From assembly GCA_017478855.1 (NCBI GenBank), contig JAFVCX010000031.1, positions 1 through 32,839 on the forward strand: 32,839 nucleotides of DNA. The letters run 5' to 3'. The translations under genes and the position numbers were made by a program. A model generated the notes under the pieces. The model saw nothing but the letters and a program-made list of their open reading frames with translations, did not search any database and was not told where the DNA came from. The first letter of the stretch is position 1. Each line of letters starts with the position of its first letter. Of the stretch, positions 26,193-32,839 are shown piece after piece. Source of the DNA: Muribaculaceae bacterium. Its GTDB lineage: Bacteria; Bacteroidota; Bacteroidia; Bacteroidales; Muribaculaceae.

Positions 26193-28157
26193 TCATAATT
26201 TGCCCTGCGAGAGTTCATCTAACCACATGCGTGCAGAGGCATCGCTGGGCATGCGCCAATCACCACGCGGAGAAAGCGAAACACTTCCCACTTTAGGGCC
26301 GTCGGGCAAGCAAGAACGTTTAAATTGCTGGCTAAAGAAGCGACGGCAGAACACCACCAGCCATTTGCGAATCGTTTCCTCACTGTAGTTTGGCGCAAAA
26401 GCCCGGCACGCAAGAAACAAAATTTTTGCGGGACTAAAACCATGACGCAGCATGTTATACAAGAAAAAGTCATGCAACTCATAGGGGCCTATGATGTCCT
26501 CTGTTTTCTGTTGAATTTTTCCCTCTCCATCAGCCGGTGTCAGCTCCGGGCTTATGGGCGTGTGCAGCACATCAAGCAGAGTTTCATGGATCGTGAGTTG
26601 TGTGGGGTTATTCACATCAAGTCGTGTAGCGAACCATTCCACCAAATGTTTTGCCAGTGTCTTAGGAATGCTGCCATTAACATTATACATCGACATGTGG
26701 TCGCCATTGTAGGTGGCCCAGCCCAAAGCCAACTCCGAAAGATCGCCTGTTCCAATCACAAGAGCGTTAGTTTTGTTGGCGTAATCCATCAGAATTTGCG
26801 TACGCTCACGTGCTTGTGCGTTCTCATAGGTGGTGTCATGAACCGACAAGTCGTGCCCAATATCTGCTAAATGCGCTGCCACCGCATTGGCTATGGAAAT
26901 TTGCTTGACTGTAATGCCCAACGTTTCCATCAGGGCCAGAGCGTTGGTCAAGGTTCTATCGGGTGTGCCAAATCCCGGCATCGTGATACCGATGATTCCA
27001 CTCCGGTCAAGACCCAGAACATCAAATGCTCTCACTGCGATTAGTAAAGCCAGCGTGCTGTCCAGTCCACCCGATATGCCAATGACGACGTGTTTGATGC
27101 CTGTGTGTGCAAGCCTACGCACCAAACCATAAGTCTGTATGTTTACGATTTCCTCACAGCGTTGGTCGCGTTTTTTCCCCGCATCGGGAACAAAAGGCCA
27201 GCGGCGAAGTGGACGCAGCAGTTCCAGTTTCTCATAGTCGGCCGGAATCGTTTCCACTTTGATATGCCGCACTTGACGAGCATGAGCCGCTTTGCTGTCG
27301 GCAAAACTGCCATTAACTCTTCGTTCATTATTCAGCGCAGCGACGTCCACATCGGCAACCACCATTCTGGGATGGGTGCCAAAACGCTCACTCTGTGCCA
27401 GCAGGTGGCCGTTTTCAGCAACAATGGCATTGCCCGCAAATACGAGATCGGTTGTTGACTCGCCAAAACCAGCCGATGAATACACATAGGCCGCTATGCA
27501 ATGGTTGCAATGGTTGCTAATCAAGTCGAGCAACTGATCATTCTTGCCGGCCAGCTCATTTGAGGCCGAAATGTTCACTATCACATTGGCACCATTGATG
27601 GCAGCGATTGAACTCGGAGGAATGGGCACCCACAAGTCTTCGCATATCTCAATGGCCACACGAGCATCACTCACATCAAACATCAAGTCAAAACCTATGG
27701 GAAATTCTTGGTCGCCAATACTGATGGTGTCACCAAGTTTAAGTGCCGTGCGGGCGTCACCGAACCAACGTTTTTCGTAAAATTCCTTATAGTTTGGCAA
27801 ATAGGTTTTGGGAACAACCGCCATGCGCATGCCACTCATCAAGGCAACGGCGCAATTTAGCAATGTGGAACCATAGCGCAGAGGTGCTCCTATTATAATG
27901 AGAGCTTTGCTGTCAATAAAATGTTCAAGAAGCGAGAGCAATGCGTCCTCCACCTGTCGGAGCAGCAATTCTGAAGCCAGCAAATCGGCACATGTATATC
28001 CACATATAGCCATTTCGGGCAACGCTATGATTTTCGCGCCCGCATCAATCGCTTCTTCTACGGCTTTGATTATATGCTGTTTGTTGGCTTCAACATCGGC
28101 CACCGTCACCGCCGGAACGACCGATGCCACTCGCAACATTCCAAAATCGTTATTCAT
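26193..28157 (-). CDS. nadE: Glutamine-dependent NAD+ synthetase
   Basis: This enzyme makes NAD+ from nicotinic acid adenine dinucleotide, ATP and glutamine. The N-terminal nitrilase-type glutaminase domain shows the Glu-Lys-Cys triad, at about residues 48 (ALPEMAICGYT), 117 (VVPKTYLPNY) and 172 (IEICEDLW). The C-terminal synthetase domain has the PP-loop ISGGLDST at about 361-368, and the ammonia-channel architecture of fused enzymes is implied. The frame is open to 28193 (666 residues). The ATG at 28157 (654 residues) matches family starts better (MNNDFGMLRVASVVP) and has AAGAAG-like purine sequence upstream, so either is possible. It is the first gene of the ten-gene minus-strand run, transcribed divergently from wecB. 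Confidence 0.96.
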   Translation of the reverse strand: MNNDFGMLRVASVVPAVTVADVEANKQHIIKAVEEAIDAGAKIIALPEMAICGYTCADLLASELLLRQVEDALLSLLEHFIDSKALIIIGAPLRYGSTLLNCAVALMSGMRMAVVPKTYLPNYKEFYEKRWFGDARTALKLGDTISIGDQEFPIGFDLMFDVSDARVAIEICEDLWVPIPPSSIAAINGANVIVNISASNELAGKNDQLLDLISNHCNHCIAAYVYSSAGFGESTTDLVFAGNAIVAENGHLLAQSERFGTHPRMVVADVDVAALNNERRVNGSFADSKAAHARQVRHIKVETIPADYEKLELLRPLRRWPFVPDAGKKRDQRCEEIVNIQTYGLVRRLAHTGIKHVVIGISGGLDSTLALLIAVRAFDVLGLDRSGIIGITMPGFGTPDRTLTNALALMETLGITVKQISIANAVAAHLADIGHDLSVHDTTYENAQARERTQILMDYANKTNALVIGTGDLSELALGWATYNGDHMSMYNVNGSIPKTLAKHLVEWFATRLDVNNPTQLTIHETLLDVLHTPISPELTPADGEGKIQQKTEDIIGPYELHDFFLYNMLRHGFSPAKILFLACRAFAPNYSEETIRKWLVVFCRRFFSQQFKRSCLPDGPKVGSVSLSPRGDWRMPSDASARMWLDELSQGKL

Positions 28158-28242
28158 GCCACTTCTTCTTAATATGTTTTGTTTTTCTGCCATTCATCAA
28201 AGGTAGAACATTTGGTTGTGGTTCTCTTGATGAATTAACTGA

Positions 28243-28250
28243 CAAAGTTA
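28243..28250 (-). promoter_or_regulatory. Putative nadE operon promoter, -7 box
   Basis: The minus strand reads TAACTTTG, an exact TAnnTTTG match. It would place the transcription start near 28236, upstream of both candidate nadE starts. No clear TTTG lies 19-21 nt upstream; the nearest is at 12 nt. This box would drive the long minus-strand run and faces the wecB promoter. Confidence 0.45.
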
Positions 28251-28308
28251 CGTTATTTTCAACAAATACGACATAAGTTGCCCGAAAAAACTCTTTTGAA
28301 AACTTTTA

Positions 28309-28340
28309 TTTGCTTGTTATTGGCTTTTGTTGTAATTTTG
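28309..28340 (+). promoter_or_regulatory. wecB-galE promoter (Bacteroidetes -33/-7 type)
   Basis: TTTG at 28309-28312 is separated by 20 nt from TAATTTTG at 28333-28340, matching both consensus boxes at the usual spacing. The expected transcription start is about 28347, leaving a leader of only about 13 nt before the wecB ATG. Confidence 0.7.
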
Positions 28341-28359
28341 GCTGACAAATAAGAGCAAT

Positions 28360-29523
28360 ATGAAGAGAGAAAAGATAATGCTCGTCTTTGGCACGAGGCC
28401 AGAAGCCATTAAAATGGCGCCTCTTGTCAAAGAATTGCAGCAAAACAAACAATATTTCGACACTGTGGTGTGCGTCACGGGGCAGCATCGGGAAATGCTC
28501 GATCAAGTGCTTGACATTTTTGGCATCACTCCTGATGACGATCTCAACATCATGCAACAGGGACAGGATCTGTACGATGTGACCACGCGTGTGCTGTTAG
28601 GAATGCGCGATTTGCTCAAGAAGCACACCCCCGATGTGGTGCTGGTGCATGGCGACACCACCACAAGCACAGCCACGGCGCTTGCCGCCTTTTATCAGCA
28701 GATTCCTGTGGGGCATGTCGAAGCCGGACTTCGCACACACAACATTTATAGCCCATGGCCCGAAGAGATGAATCGCCAAATCACGGGCCGCATAGCCACC
28801 TTCAACTTCGCCCCCACTCCATTGAGTCGTCAAAATTTATTGAGCGAGGGGGTACCTGAAAACCATGTCGTTGTAACGGGCAATACGGTGATTGATGCAC
28901 TGCATTGGGTAGTAAGCCGAATGAAGAGCAACGAAACACTGCGCAGCTCGCTCGCCTCGAAGCTGTCAAAAATGGGCTATGATGTGAACCGGTTGAATCA
29001 TGGGCGTAAGCTCGTTCTGATAACAGGGCATAGACGTGAAAACTTTGGTGACGGATTTTTGAGCATTTGCAGGGCCATCAAAGTATTGAGTCAGCAATTC
29101 TCCGATGTAGATTTTGTGTATCCCATGCATCTTAACCCCAACGTGCGCCGCCCCATACGCGCCACATTTGGTGAGAATCTGAATAGTTTGGGCAATCTGT
29201 TCTTCATTGAGCCGCTCGAATACTTGAGTTTCGTGTACTTAATGGAAAAAAGTCACATCGTGCTCACCGACAGTGGTGGCATACAAGAGGAGGCGCCCGG
29301 ACTGGGCAAGCCGGTGCTTGTGATGCGCGACACCACCGAGCGCCCCGAAGCCGTGGAAGCCGGCACTGTGAAATTAGTGGGAACAGATTTCAACCAAATT
29401 GTTGAAAACGTCACTCAGTTGCTCACGCAACCAGAAATTTATCAGGCTATGAGCCAAGCCACCAATCCATATGGCGACGGAAAAGCCTGCATGCGCATCG
29501 CTAACCATTTATTAAACGCTTAA
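28360..29523 (+). CDS. wecB: UDP-N-acetylglucosamine 2-epimerase (non-hydrolysing)
   Basis: This enzyme interconverts UDP-GlcNAc and UDP-ManNAc in the cytoplasm, supplying ManNAc-type residues for surface polysaccharides. The protein has 387 residues, normal for the family. Diagnostic motifs are GTRPEAIKMAPL near residue 8, VHGDTTTS near 88, HVEAGLRT near 109, EEMNRQITGRIA near 125, TGHRRENFG near 215, DSGGIQEEAPGLGKPVLV near 298 and TTERPEA near 320. These mark the non-hydrolysing GT-B fold epimerase rather than the hydrolysing sialic-acid type. galE follows on the same strand after 16 nt. No dehydrogenase (wecC) or glycosyltransferase is next to it, so the final glycan cannot be named. Confidence 0.96.
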   Translation: MKREKIMLVFGTRPEAIKMAPLVKELQQNKQYFDTVVCVTGQHREMLDQVLDIFGITPDDDLNIMQQGQDLYDVTTRVLLGMRDLLKKHTPDVVLVHGDTTTSTATALAAFYQQIPVGHVEAGLRTHNIYSPWPEEMNRQITGRIATFNFAPTPLSRQNLLSEGVPENHVVVTGNTVIDALHWVVSRMKSNETLRSSLASKLSKMGYDVNRLNHGRKLVLITGHRRENFGDGFLSICRAIKVLSQQFSDVDFVYPMHLNPNVRRPIRATFGENLNSLGNLFFIEPLEYLSFVYLMEKSHIVLTDSGGIQEEAPGLGKPVLVMRDTTERPEAVEAGTVKLVGTDFNQIVENVTQLLTQPEIYQAMSQATNPYGDGKACMRIANHLLNA

Positions 29524-29539
29524 CGACATATCTCACAAC

Positions 29540-30574
29540 ATGAATAAGAAAATATTAGTGACCGGTGGTTTGGGCTTTATTGGCTCGCACACAACAGTTG
29601 AGCTGCAAAATGCCGGATATGAAGTAGTCATTATCGACAATTTGAGCAATTCAAATCGCGACGTGCTTGATGGCATTGAACGCATCACGGGCATGCGACC
29701 GGCCTTTGTAGAAGGCGATTGCACCAACATCAATACTTTGCATCAGTTATTCAAAGAGCATCAGGGCATATCGGGTATCATTAATTTTGCGGCAAGCAAG
29801 GCGGTGAATGAGTCGGTGCAAAAACCAATCCTCTATTACCGGAACAATCTGAACATTTTGCTTAACCTGCTTGACCTCATGCCCACTTATGGCGTGACGG
29901 GATTTGTGTTCTCCTCTTCATGCACAGTGTATGGTGAGCCTGACAAAAACCCCATCACCGAAGATGCTCCCATTAAAAAAGCCACATCGCCCTATGGGGC
30001 CACCAAGCAAATATGCGAAGACATCATTGCCGATGTGATAAAGAGCGGCAGCCCCATTAAAGCCATTTTGCTGCGCTATTTCAACCCCATTGGAGCGCAT
30101 CCCAGCGCCGAGATAGGCGAATTGCCCAACGGCGTTCCCCAAAATCTTGTGCCCTACTTAACGCAGGCAGCAATTGGAGTGCGCAAAGAATTGAGCGTGT
30201 TCGGCGATGACTACAACACGCCCGATGGCTCATGCATCCGCGACTTCATCAATGTGGTGGATCTTGCCAAAGCTCATGTGGCGGCCCTCGATCGCATGTT
30301 GGAAAATCGCAGTGAGAGTCCTCTCGAGGTCTTTAACATCGGCACCGGGTGTGGCCTGTCGGTGCTGCAACTCATTGATGCCTTTGAGCGTGCCAATGGT
30401 GTGAAGGTGCCCCACAAGATCGTGGGACGGCGTGCCGGCGACATTGAGCAAATCTGGGCCGACCCCACTCGAGCCAACGAAGTGCTCGGCTGGCGAGCAG
30501 AAGCATCAGTGGACGACACGATGCGCAGCGCATGGAACTGGCAGAAACGCCTGCGTGAGCGTGGCCTCATGTGA
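29540..30574 (+). CDS. galE: UDP-glucose 4-epimerase GalE
   Basis: This NAD-dependent short-chain dehydrogenase/reductase interconverts UDP-Glc and UDP-Gal and may also act on the GlcNAc/GalNAc pair. The protein has 344 residues. The Rossmann glycine motif GGLGFIGSH is at residues 9-17, Asp33 in IIDNLSNS is the usual NAD ribose contact, and the catalytic SSSCTVYG (125-132) and YGATK (152-156) are intact. FNPIGAHPSAEIGE is the typical substrate-binding segment. The usual NAD-adjacent HFAG motif reads NFAA here (82-85), as in some relatives. It is the second gene of a wecB-galE operon and is followed by a terminator hairpin. It is equally consistent with a role in galactose metabolism or in glycan precursor supply. 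Confidence 0.95.
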   Translation: MNKKILVTGGLGFIGSHTTVELQNAGYEVVIIDNLSNSNRDVLDGIERITGMRPAFVEGDCTNINTLHQLFKEHQGISGIINFAASKAVNESVQKPILYYRNNLNILLNLLDLMPTYGVTGFVFSSSCTVYGEPDKNPITEDAPIKKATSPYGATKQICEDIIADVIKSGSPIKAILLRYFNPIGAHPSAEIGELPNGVPQNLVPYLTQAAIGVRKELSVFGDDYNTPDGSCIRDFINVVDLAKAHVAALDRMLENRSESPLEVFNIGTGCGLSVLQLIDAFERANGVKVPHKIVGRRAGDIEQIWADPTRANEVLGWRAEASVDDTMRSAWNWQKRLRERGLM

Positions 30575-30606
30575 CCGTAGCAAACCCATTTATGAAGGAA
30601 TACAAG

Positions 30607-30640
30607 AGGGGGCAAAACTATTTTTGATGTTTTGCCCCTT
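30607..30640 (+). terminator. Terminator hairpin after galE
   Basis: The stem GGGGCAAAAC/GTTTTGCCCC (10 perfect pairs, extendable by two weaker ones) has a 10-nt loop and lies 32 nt past the galE stop. The following T tract is short (TTTAACT), so termination may be moderate. It is also the only hairpin between galE and the convergent protease gene ending at 30782, and could slow transcription from both sides. The rest of 30641-30781 holds nothing I recognise. Confidence 0.65.
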
Positions 30641-30781
30641 TAACTATCTAATTACATTGTCATTTATATCCTCTGCTCAGGCAAGAAGTGTGAGTTTTAT
30701 GACAATGAGCTGCTGGTCATTCGCCAAGTTTACGCCTGATTTTCTTTGCTATAATAGTGGTTTGAATTTCAAGACTGAAAA

Positions 30782-31798
30782 TTATTTCTCAATCAGCTCT
30801 TTAAGGTATTTTATGCGAATTCCATAATTGAAGTTTTGCGTGCCGTTTAGTCCGGCATAATTCACAGCTACGAGCTGCCCTTGTGAGTTCACAACCGGCG
30901 AACCGCTACTTCCCGGCAATGCCGGAATTGAGTACATAATTCGGTCATCCGCTTTTTGGCTCACACTGCCACTATTGAACTGTGATTTCACACCTTCGGT
31001 GGTGAGAGCCAGTTTGGGTCCCAAATTGAAGCTCGCCATATAAAGCTTGCTGTTCTTATCCTCACTGATCTTTTTTGACAAAGTTTCTGACAGTGAATAA
31101 TCTTCCAAAGGATCGCCGGCATCCACTTGAAACACATAGTTGTCGCTCGGCGTTTTTTTGTCTTTAAGCTGAATAATGGCCAAATCGTGGTCGGGGTCAG
31201 TTTTTATAACCACACAAGAGATAAAGTCCTTAGTATTGGTCACGAATGTATTATTATAAGCGATACTCACCTCATTATGATATTTTATTTCAGAATCCTC
31301 GGCACGCAAGTCATCTAAAGCATCAAGAAGTTCCGAACATTTATCTCGTTCTTTCCCCACTTGTTCGCGATAATCACGTATTTTGTAAAATGTTTCATAA
31401 CTAATATCCTCACTATAGTTGGCATAGTTATAAAGAATCGAAGCTTTTTCATATTCTTCATCGTATTCATGCTTCGCTTGTTTGAAAACCTTTCTAAGAT
31501 TTCTGAAAATTAGCGAAACCGATTGATTGATATCTCTGTCGGCGAGCGTATTTGATACTACATGCGCATTGGTCGCTATCTGCCCTTCATTAGAAATAAA
31601 GAAGCCTGTGCCATATGACGTGACTACTTCCACCGAATCTTCTTCGGTAGCAAACCCTTTTATCTCATTGTCCTCATCAAGCGTTGAGAAATAGATGGAC
31701 TCTCCATTTGAAAGAACCACTTCGTAATAGCTTTGATTTTGTACAAGCACTACGCCTGATGAAATCTCATTTATCAATTTCACCTTGGGTTTTGCCAC
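30782..31798 (-). CDS. Trypsin-like serine protease domain; lipoprotein gene broken by a one-base frame shift
   Basis: This open frame codes for a chymotrypsin-fold protease with His79 in ATNAHVV, Asp205 in DHDLAIIQL and Ser298 in GSSGSPVV. Between His and Asp lies an insertion of roughly 100 residues, rich in charged residues and probably coiled-coil (LRKVFKQAKHEYDEEYEKA through LDDLRAED). The frame has no ATG at its head: it can start only at the GTG at 31798, giving 338 residues with no export signal, and a stop at 31874-31876 closes the frame upstream. A lipoprotein signal peptide lies immediately upstream in the neighbouring frame (31767-31874). Removing one base from the AAAA or CCC run at 31787-31793 would join them as a single lipoprotein of about 364 residues. 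The lipoprotein form is the likely native one. The break could be real or a sequence error. Confidence 0.85.
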   Translation of the reverse strand: MAKPKVKLINEISSGVVLVQNQSYYEVVLSNGESIYFSTLDEDNEIKGFATEEDSVEVVTSYGTGFFISNEGQIATNAHVVSNTLADRDINQSVSLIFRNLRKVFKQAKHEYDEEYEKASILYNYANYSEDISYETFYKIRDYREQVGKERDKCSELLDALDDLRAEDSEIKYHNEVSIAYNNTFVTNTKDFISCVVIKTDPDHDLAIIQLKDKKTPSDNYVFQVDAGDPLEDYSLSETLSKKISEDKNSKLYMASFNLGPKLALTTEGVKSQFNSGSVSQKADDRIMYSIPALPGSSGSPVVNSQGQLVAVNYAGLNGTQNFNYGIRIKYLKELIEK

Positions 31799-31874
31799 CG
31801 CAAGAAACGAGTGAGCATGATGCCAACAAAAGTGTAAACAGCAACATGCCTTCTTTGCTAAGTAATCTTTCCAT
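31767..31874 (-). pseudogene. Out-of-frame lipoprotein signal peptide belonging to the trypsin-like protease
   Basis: From the ATG at 31874 this frame encodes 35 residues. They contain the hydrophobic core MLLFTLLLASCSL and the lipobox LVSC followed by GG, typical of Bacteroidetes lipoproteins. The frame stops at 31767, within the 5' part of the protease frame. With one base fewer in the homopolymers at 31787-31793, the signal would run directly into the sequence KPKVKLINEISSGVV of the protease. The peptide alone is unlikely to be a separate gene. Confidence 0.7.
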
Positions 31875-31966
31875 TATTATATCAAATCAAATTTAATTGT
31901 GAGTAACCGGTGCAGTAATAATTCGCGTTGTTCTACTTGGTTTCCCCCATTGTAACCAAGATGTTG

Positions 31967-31974
31967 CAAAGATA
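31967..31974 (-). promoter_or_regulatory. Putative promoter of the trypsin-like lipoprotein gene, -7 box
   Basis: The minus strand reads TATCTTTG, an exact TAnnTTTG match about 93 nt upstream of the ATG at 31874. No good TTTG is seen 19-21 nt further upstream. Its position between the rpsP terminator and the signal-peptide ATG supports 31874, rather than the GTG at 31798, as the original start. Confidence 0.4.
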
Positions 31975-32016
31975 CGATTTAATTTACATATTTAAGTGTT
32001 TTTTTCAGAAAAATAA

Positions 32017-32044
32017 AAAACCAGCCGTTGGAGCGACTGGTTTT
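32017..32044 (-). terminator. Rho-independent terminator of rpsP
   Basis: On the minus strand AAAACCAG pairs with CTGGTTTT; two further GC pairs lie inside beyond one mismatch. The hairpin is followed by TTATTTTTCTG, a strong U tract. It lies 22 nt past the rpsP stop. Confidence 0.85.
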
Positions 32045-32066
32045 CTAAATGTTTTTGTATGTGCTA

Positions 32067-32669
32067 TTAAGCCTCTGCAGGTGCCTCCTCAGCGGGAGCT
32101 GCAGGAGCCTCGGTTGCGTTGGCGGCCTCCTCGGCGGCCTTAGCGGCCTCAGCCTCGGCCTGTGCTGCGGCGGCAGCTTCGGCTTCAGCGGCTGCCTTGG
32201 CGGCTGCGATTTCAGCGCGTTTCTTGGCCACAGCCTCGGCTTTAGCCTCATTTTTCTTCACTTCTTCTTCAAGAGCTTTCTTTGCGGCGGCACGTTTGCC
32301 TTCGCGCTCTTGGTTGCGGATAGCCTCAAGCTTGGCGTTCTTCTCGGTTTTCCAAGCGTCGAAGCGACGTTGTGCCTCTGCTTCGTCAAAAGCACCTTTC
32401 TTCACACCGCCTTGCAAGTGCTTCATGAGCATCACGCCCTCACGGCTGAGGATGCTGCGAACGGTGTCGGTTGGTTGTGCGCCCACGCTGAGCCAGTAGA
32501 GTGCACGGTCGAAATTTAAACTTATTGTAGCAGGATTAGTGTTTGGGTTATAAGAACCAATCCTTTCAATAAATCTACCATCTCGTGGTGCCCTGCTATC
32601 GGCGATGACAATGGGATAGAACGCGTAGTCCTTGTGACCGTGGCGTTGTAATCTGATTTTTACTGCCAT
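32067..32669 (-). CDS. rpsP: 30S ribosomal protein S16 with long Ala/Glu-rich C-terminal extension
   Basis: This is a small-subunit ribosomal protein that binds 16S rRNA during early assembly. The core (about residues 1-90) starts [21 protein letters not shown] and contains the S16 landmarks [14 protein letters not shown] and [21 protein letters not shown]. The usual bacterial length is about 80-90 residues, whereas this protein has 200. The extra 110 residues include a charged, probably helical stretch (about 95-150, rich in Lys/Glu/Arg) and an Ala/Glu/Pro-rich low-complexity tail. Bacteroidetes S16 proteins are known to be extended, so this is not an assembly artefact. The gene is single, with its own terminator, downstream of a tRNA gene. 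Confidence 0.97.
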   Translation of the reverse strand: MAVKIRLQRHGHKDYAFYPIVIADSRAPRDGRFIERIGSYNPNTNPATISLNFDRALYWLSVGAQPTDTVRSILSREGVMLMKHLQGGVKKGAFDEAEAQRRFDAWKTEKNAKLEAIRNQEREGKRAAAKKALEEEVKKNEAKAEAVAKKRAEIAAAKAAAEAEAAAAAQAEAEAAKAAEEAANATEAPAAPAEEAPAEA

Positions 32670-32706
32670 GTTAGATAAAATTAGTTTAAATTTGTTAGTT
32701 CAAAAC

Positions 32707-32739
32707 GAAAGTGACCATCGCAATGAGGGGGTCACTTTC
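32707..32739 (-). terminator. Probable terminator between tRNA-Gln and rpsP
   Basis: A 10-bp perfect stem GAAAGTGACC/GGTCACTTTC with a 13-nt loop starts about 5 nt after the tRNA 3' end on the minus strand and is followed by GTTTTGAAC. The stem is strong but the T tract is short. It may instead be a processing hairpin if the tRNA and rpsP are co-transcribed. Confidence 0.6.
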
Positions 32740-32743
32740 TTGG

Positions 32744-32814
32744 TTGTCCTGGTAGGATTCGAACCCACGCAAACGGAACCAGAATCCGGTGTGCTACCGT
32801 TACACCACAGGACA
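32744..32814 (-). tRNA. tRNA-Gln (anticodon CUG)
   Basis: The 71-nt gene folds as a complete cloverleaf. It has a 7-bp acceptor stem TGTCCTG/CAGGACA, a D stem GTG/CAC, the anticodon loop TTCTGGT (anticodon CTG, reading CAG), a T stem GTGGG/CCTAC with loop TTCGAAT, and discriminator A. The U1-A72 pair is a known identity feature of bacterial glutamine tRNAs. CCA is encoded directly after the discriminator (32741-32743). The first anticodon-stem position is a C-U mismatch (27-43). Confidence 0.95.
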
Positions 32815-32839
32815 GTTGCGAAATGCGCTGCAAAATTAC

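Noticed and set aside
32119-32499. Plus-strand Ala/Ser-rich frame opposite rpsP
   Set aside because: It is a mirror of the low-complexity Ala/Glu-rich S16 tail; the composition arises from the antisense of GC-rich codons.
1-32839. Search for CRISPR arrays, insertion sequences, integrases and phage genes
   Set aside because: No regularly spaced repeats, transposase or integrase reading frames, or attachment-site duplications were seen. The tRNA-Gln gene at the right end has no visible integrated element on its left side.

Overview
The window looks like a piece of a Bacteroidota chromosome, most likely order Bacteroidales and possibly a Muribaculaceae-type gut bacterium. The main signs are a complete SprA/Sov protein (the type IX secretion outer-membrane translocon), a DUF4421-family protein, an alanine/glutamate-rich extension on ribosomal protein S16, dockerin repeats on secreted proteases, and Bacteroidetes-type promoters (TTTG, about 20 nt, TAnnTTTG). 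The family-level placement is inference. No insertion sequence, prophage, CRISPR array or integrative element was seen, and coding density is very high.

Layout from left to right. Positions 1-3556 hold recQ (cut by the window edge), clpX and clpP, all on the minus strand and probably transcribed clpP-clpX-recQ. Positions 3703-5052 hold tig (trigger factor), with its own promoter and a strong terminator. Positions 5235-5828 hold an ECF-type sigma factor with a strong terminator. Positions 6062-28193 are an almost gapless run of ten minus-strand genes. In transcription order they are nadE, tamB-like, DUF4421, tsaD, cinA, a small two-helix membrane protein, two subtilisin-like proteases with C-terminal dockerin repeats, ruvA and sov. 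Every junction is either an overlap of at most 11 nt or a gap of at most 12 nt. Positions 28360-30574 hold a divergent plus-strand pair, wecB and galE, with a clear promoter and a terminator. Positions 30782-31874 hold a trypsin-like lipoprotein gene on the minus strand, whose signal peptide and protease domain lie in different frames. Positions 32067-32669 hold rpsP, and 32744-32814 a tRNA-Gln(CUG), both minus strand.

How the genes may work together: tig, clpP and clpX form a protein folding and degradation cluster. The large run combines envelope biogenesis (TamB-like, DUF4421, Sov) and secreted proteases with housekeeping genes (NAD synthesis, tRNA threonylcarbamoylation, NMN amidohydrolase, Holliday junction processing). 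wecB and galE supply nucleotide sugars (ManNAc and Gal/GalNAc-type precursors) for surface glycans.

The points most worth a second look are the tandem dockerin-tailed proteases placed directly upstream of ruvA-sov, the TamB-DUF4421 overlap as a possible envelope-spanning pair, and the one-base frame break between the lipoprotein signal and the protease domain near 31790. Most of the window is otherwise core genome.
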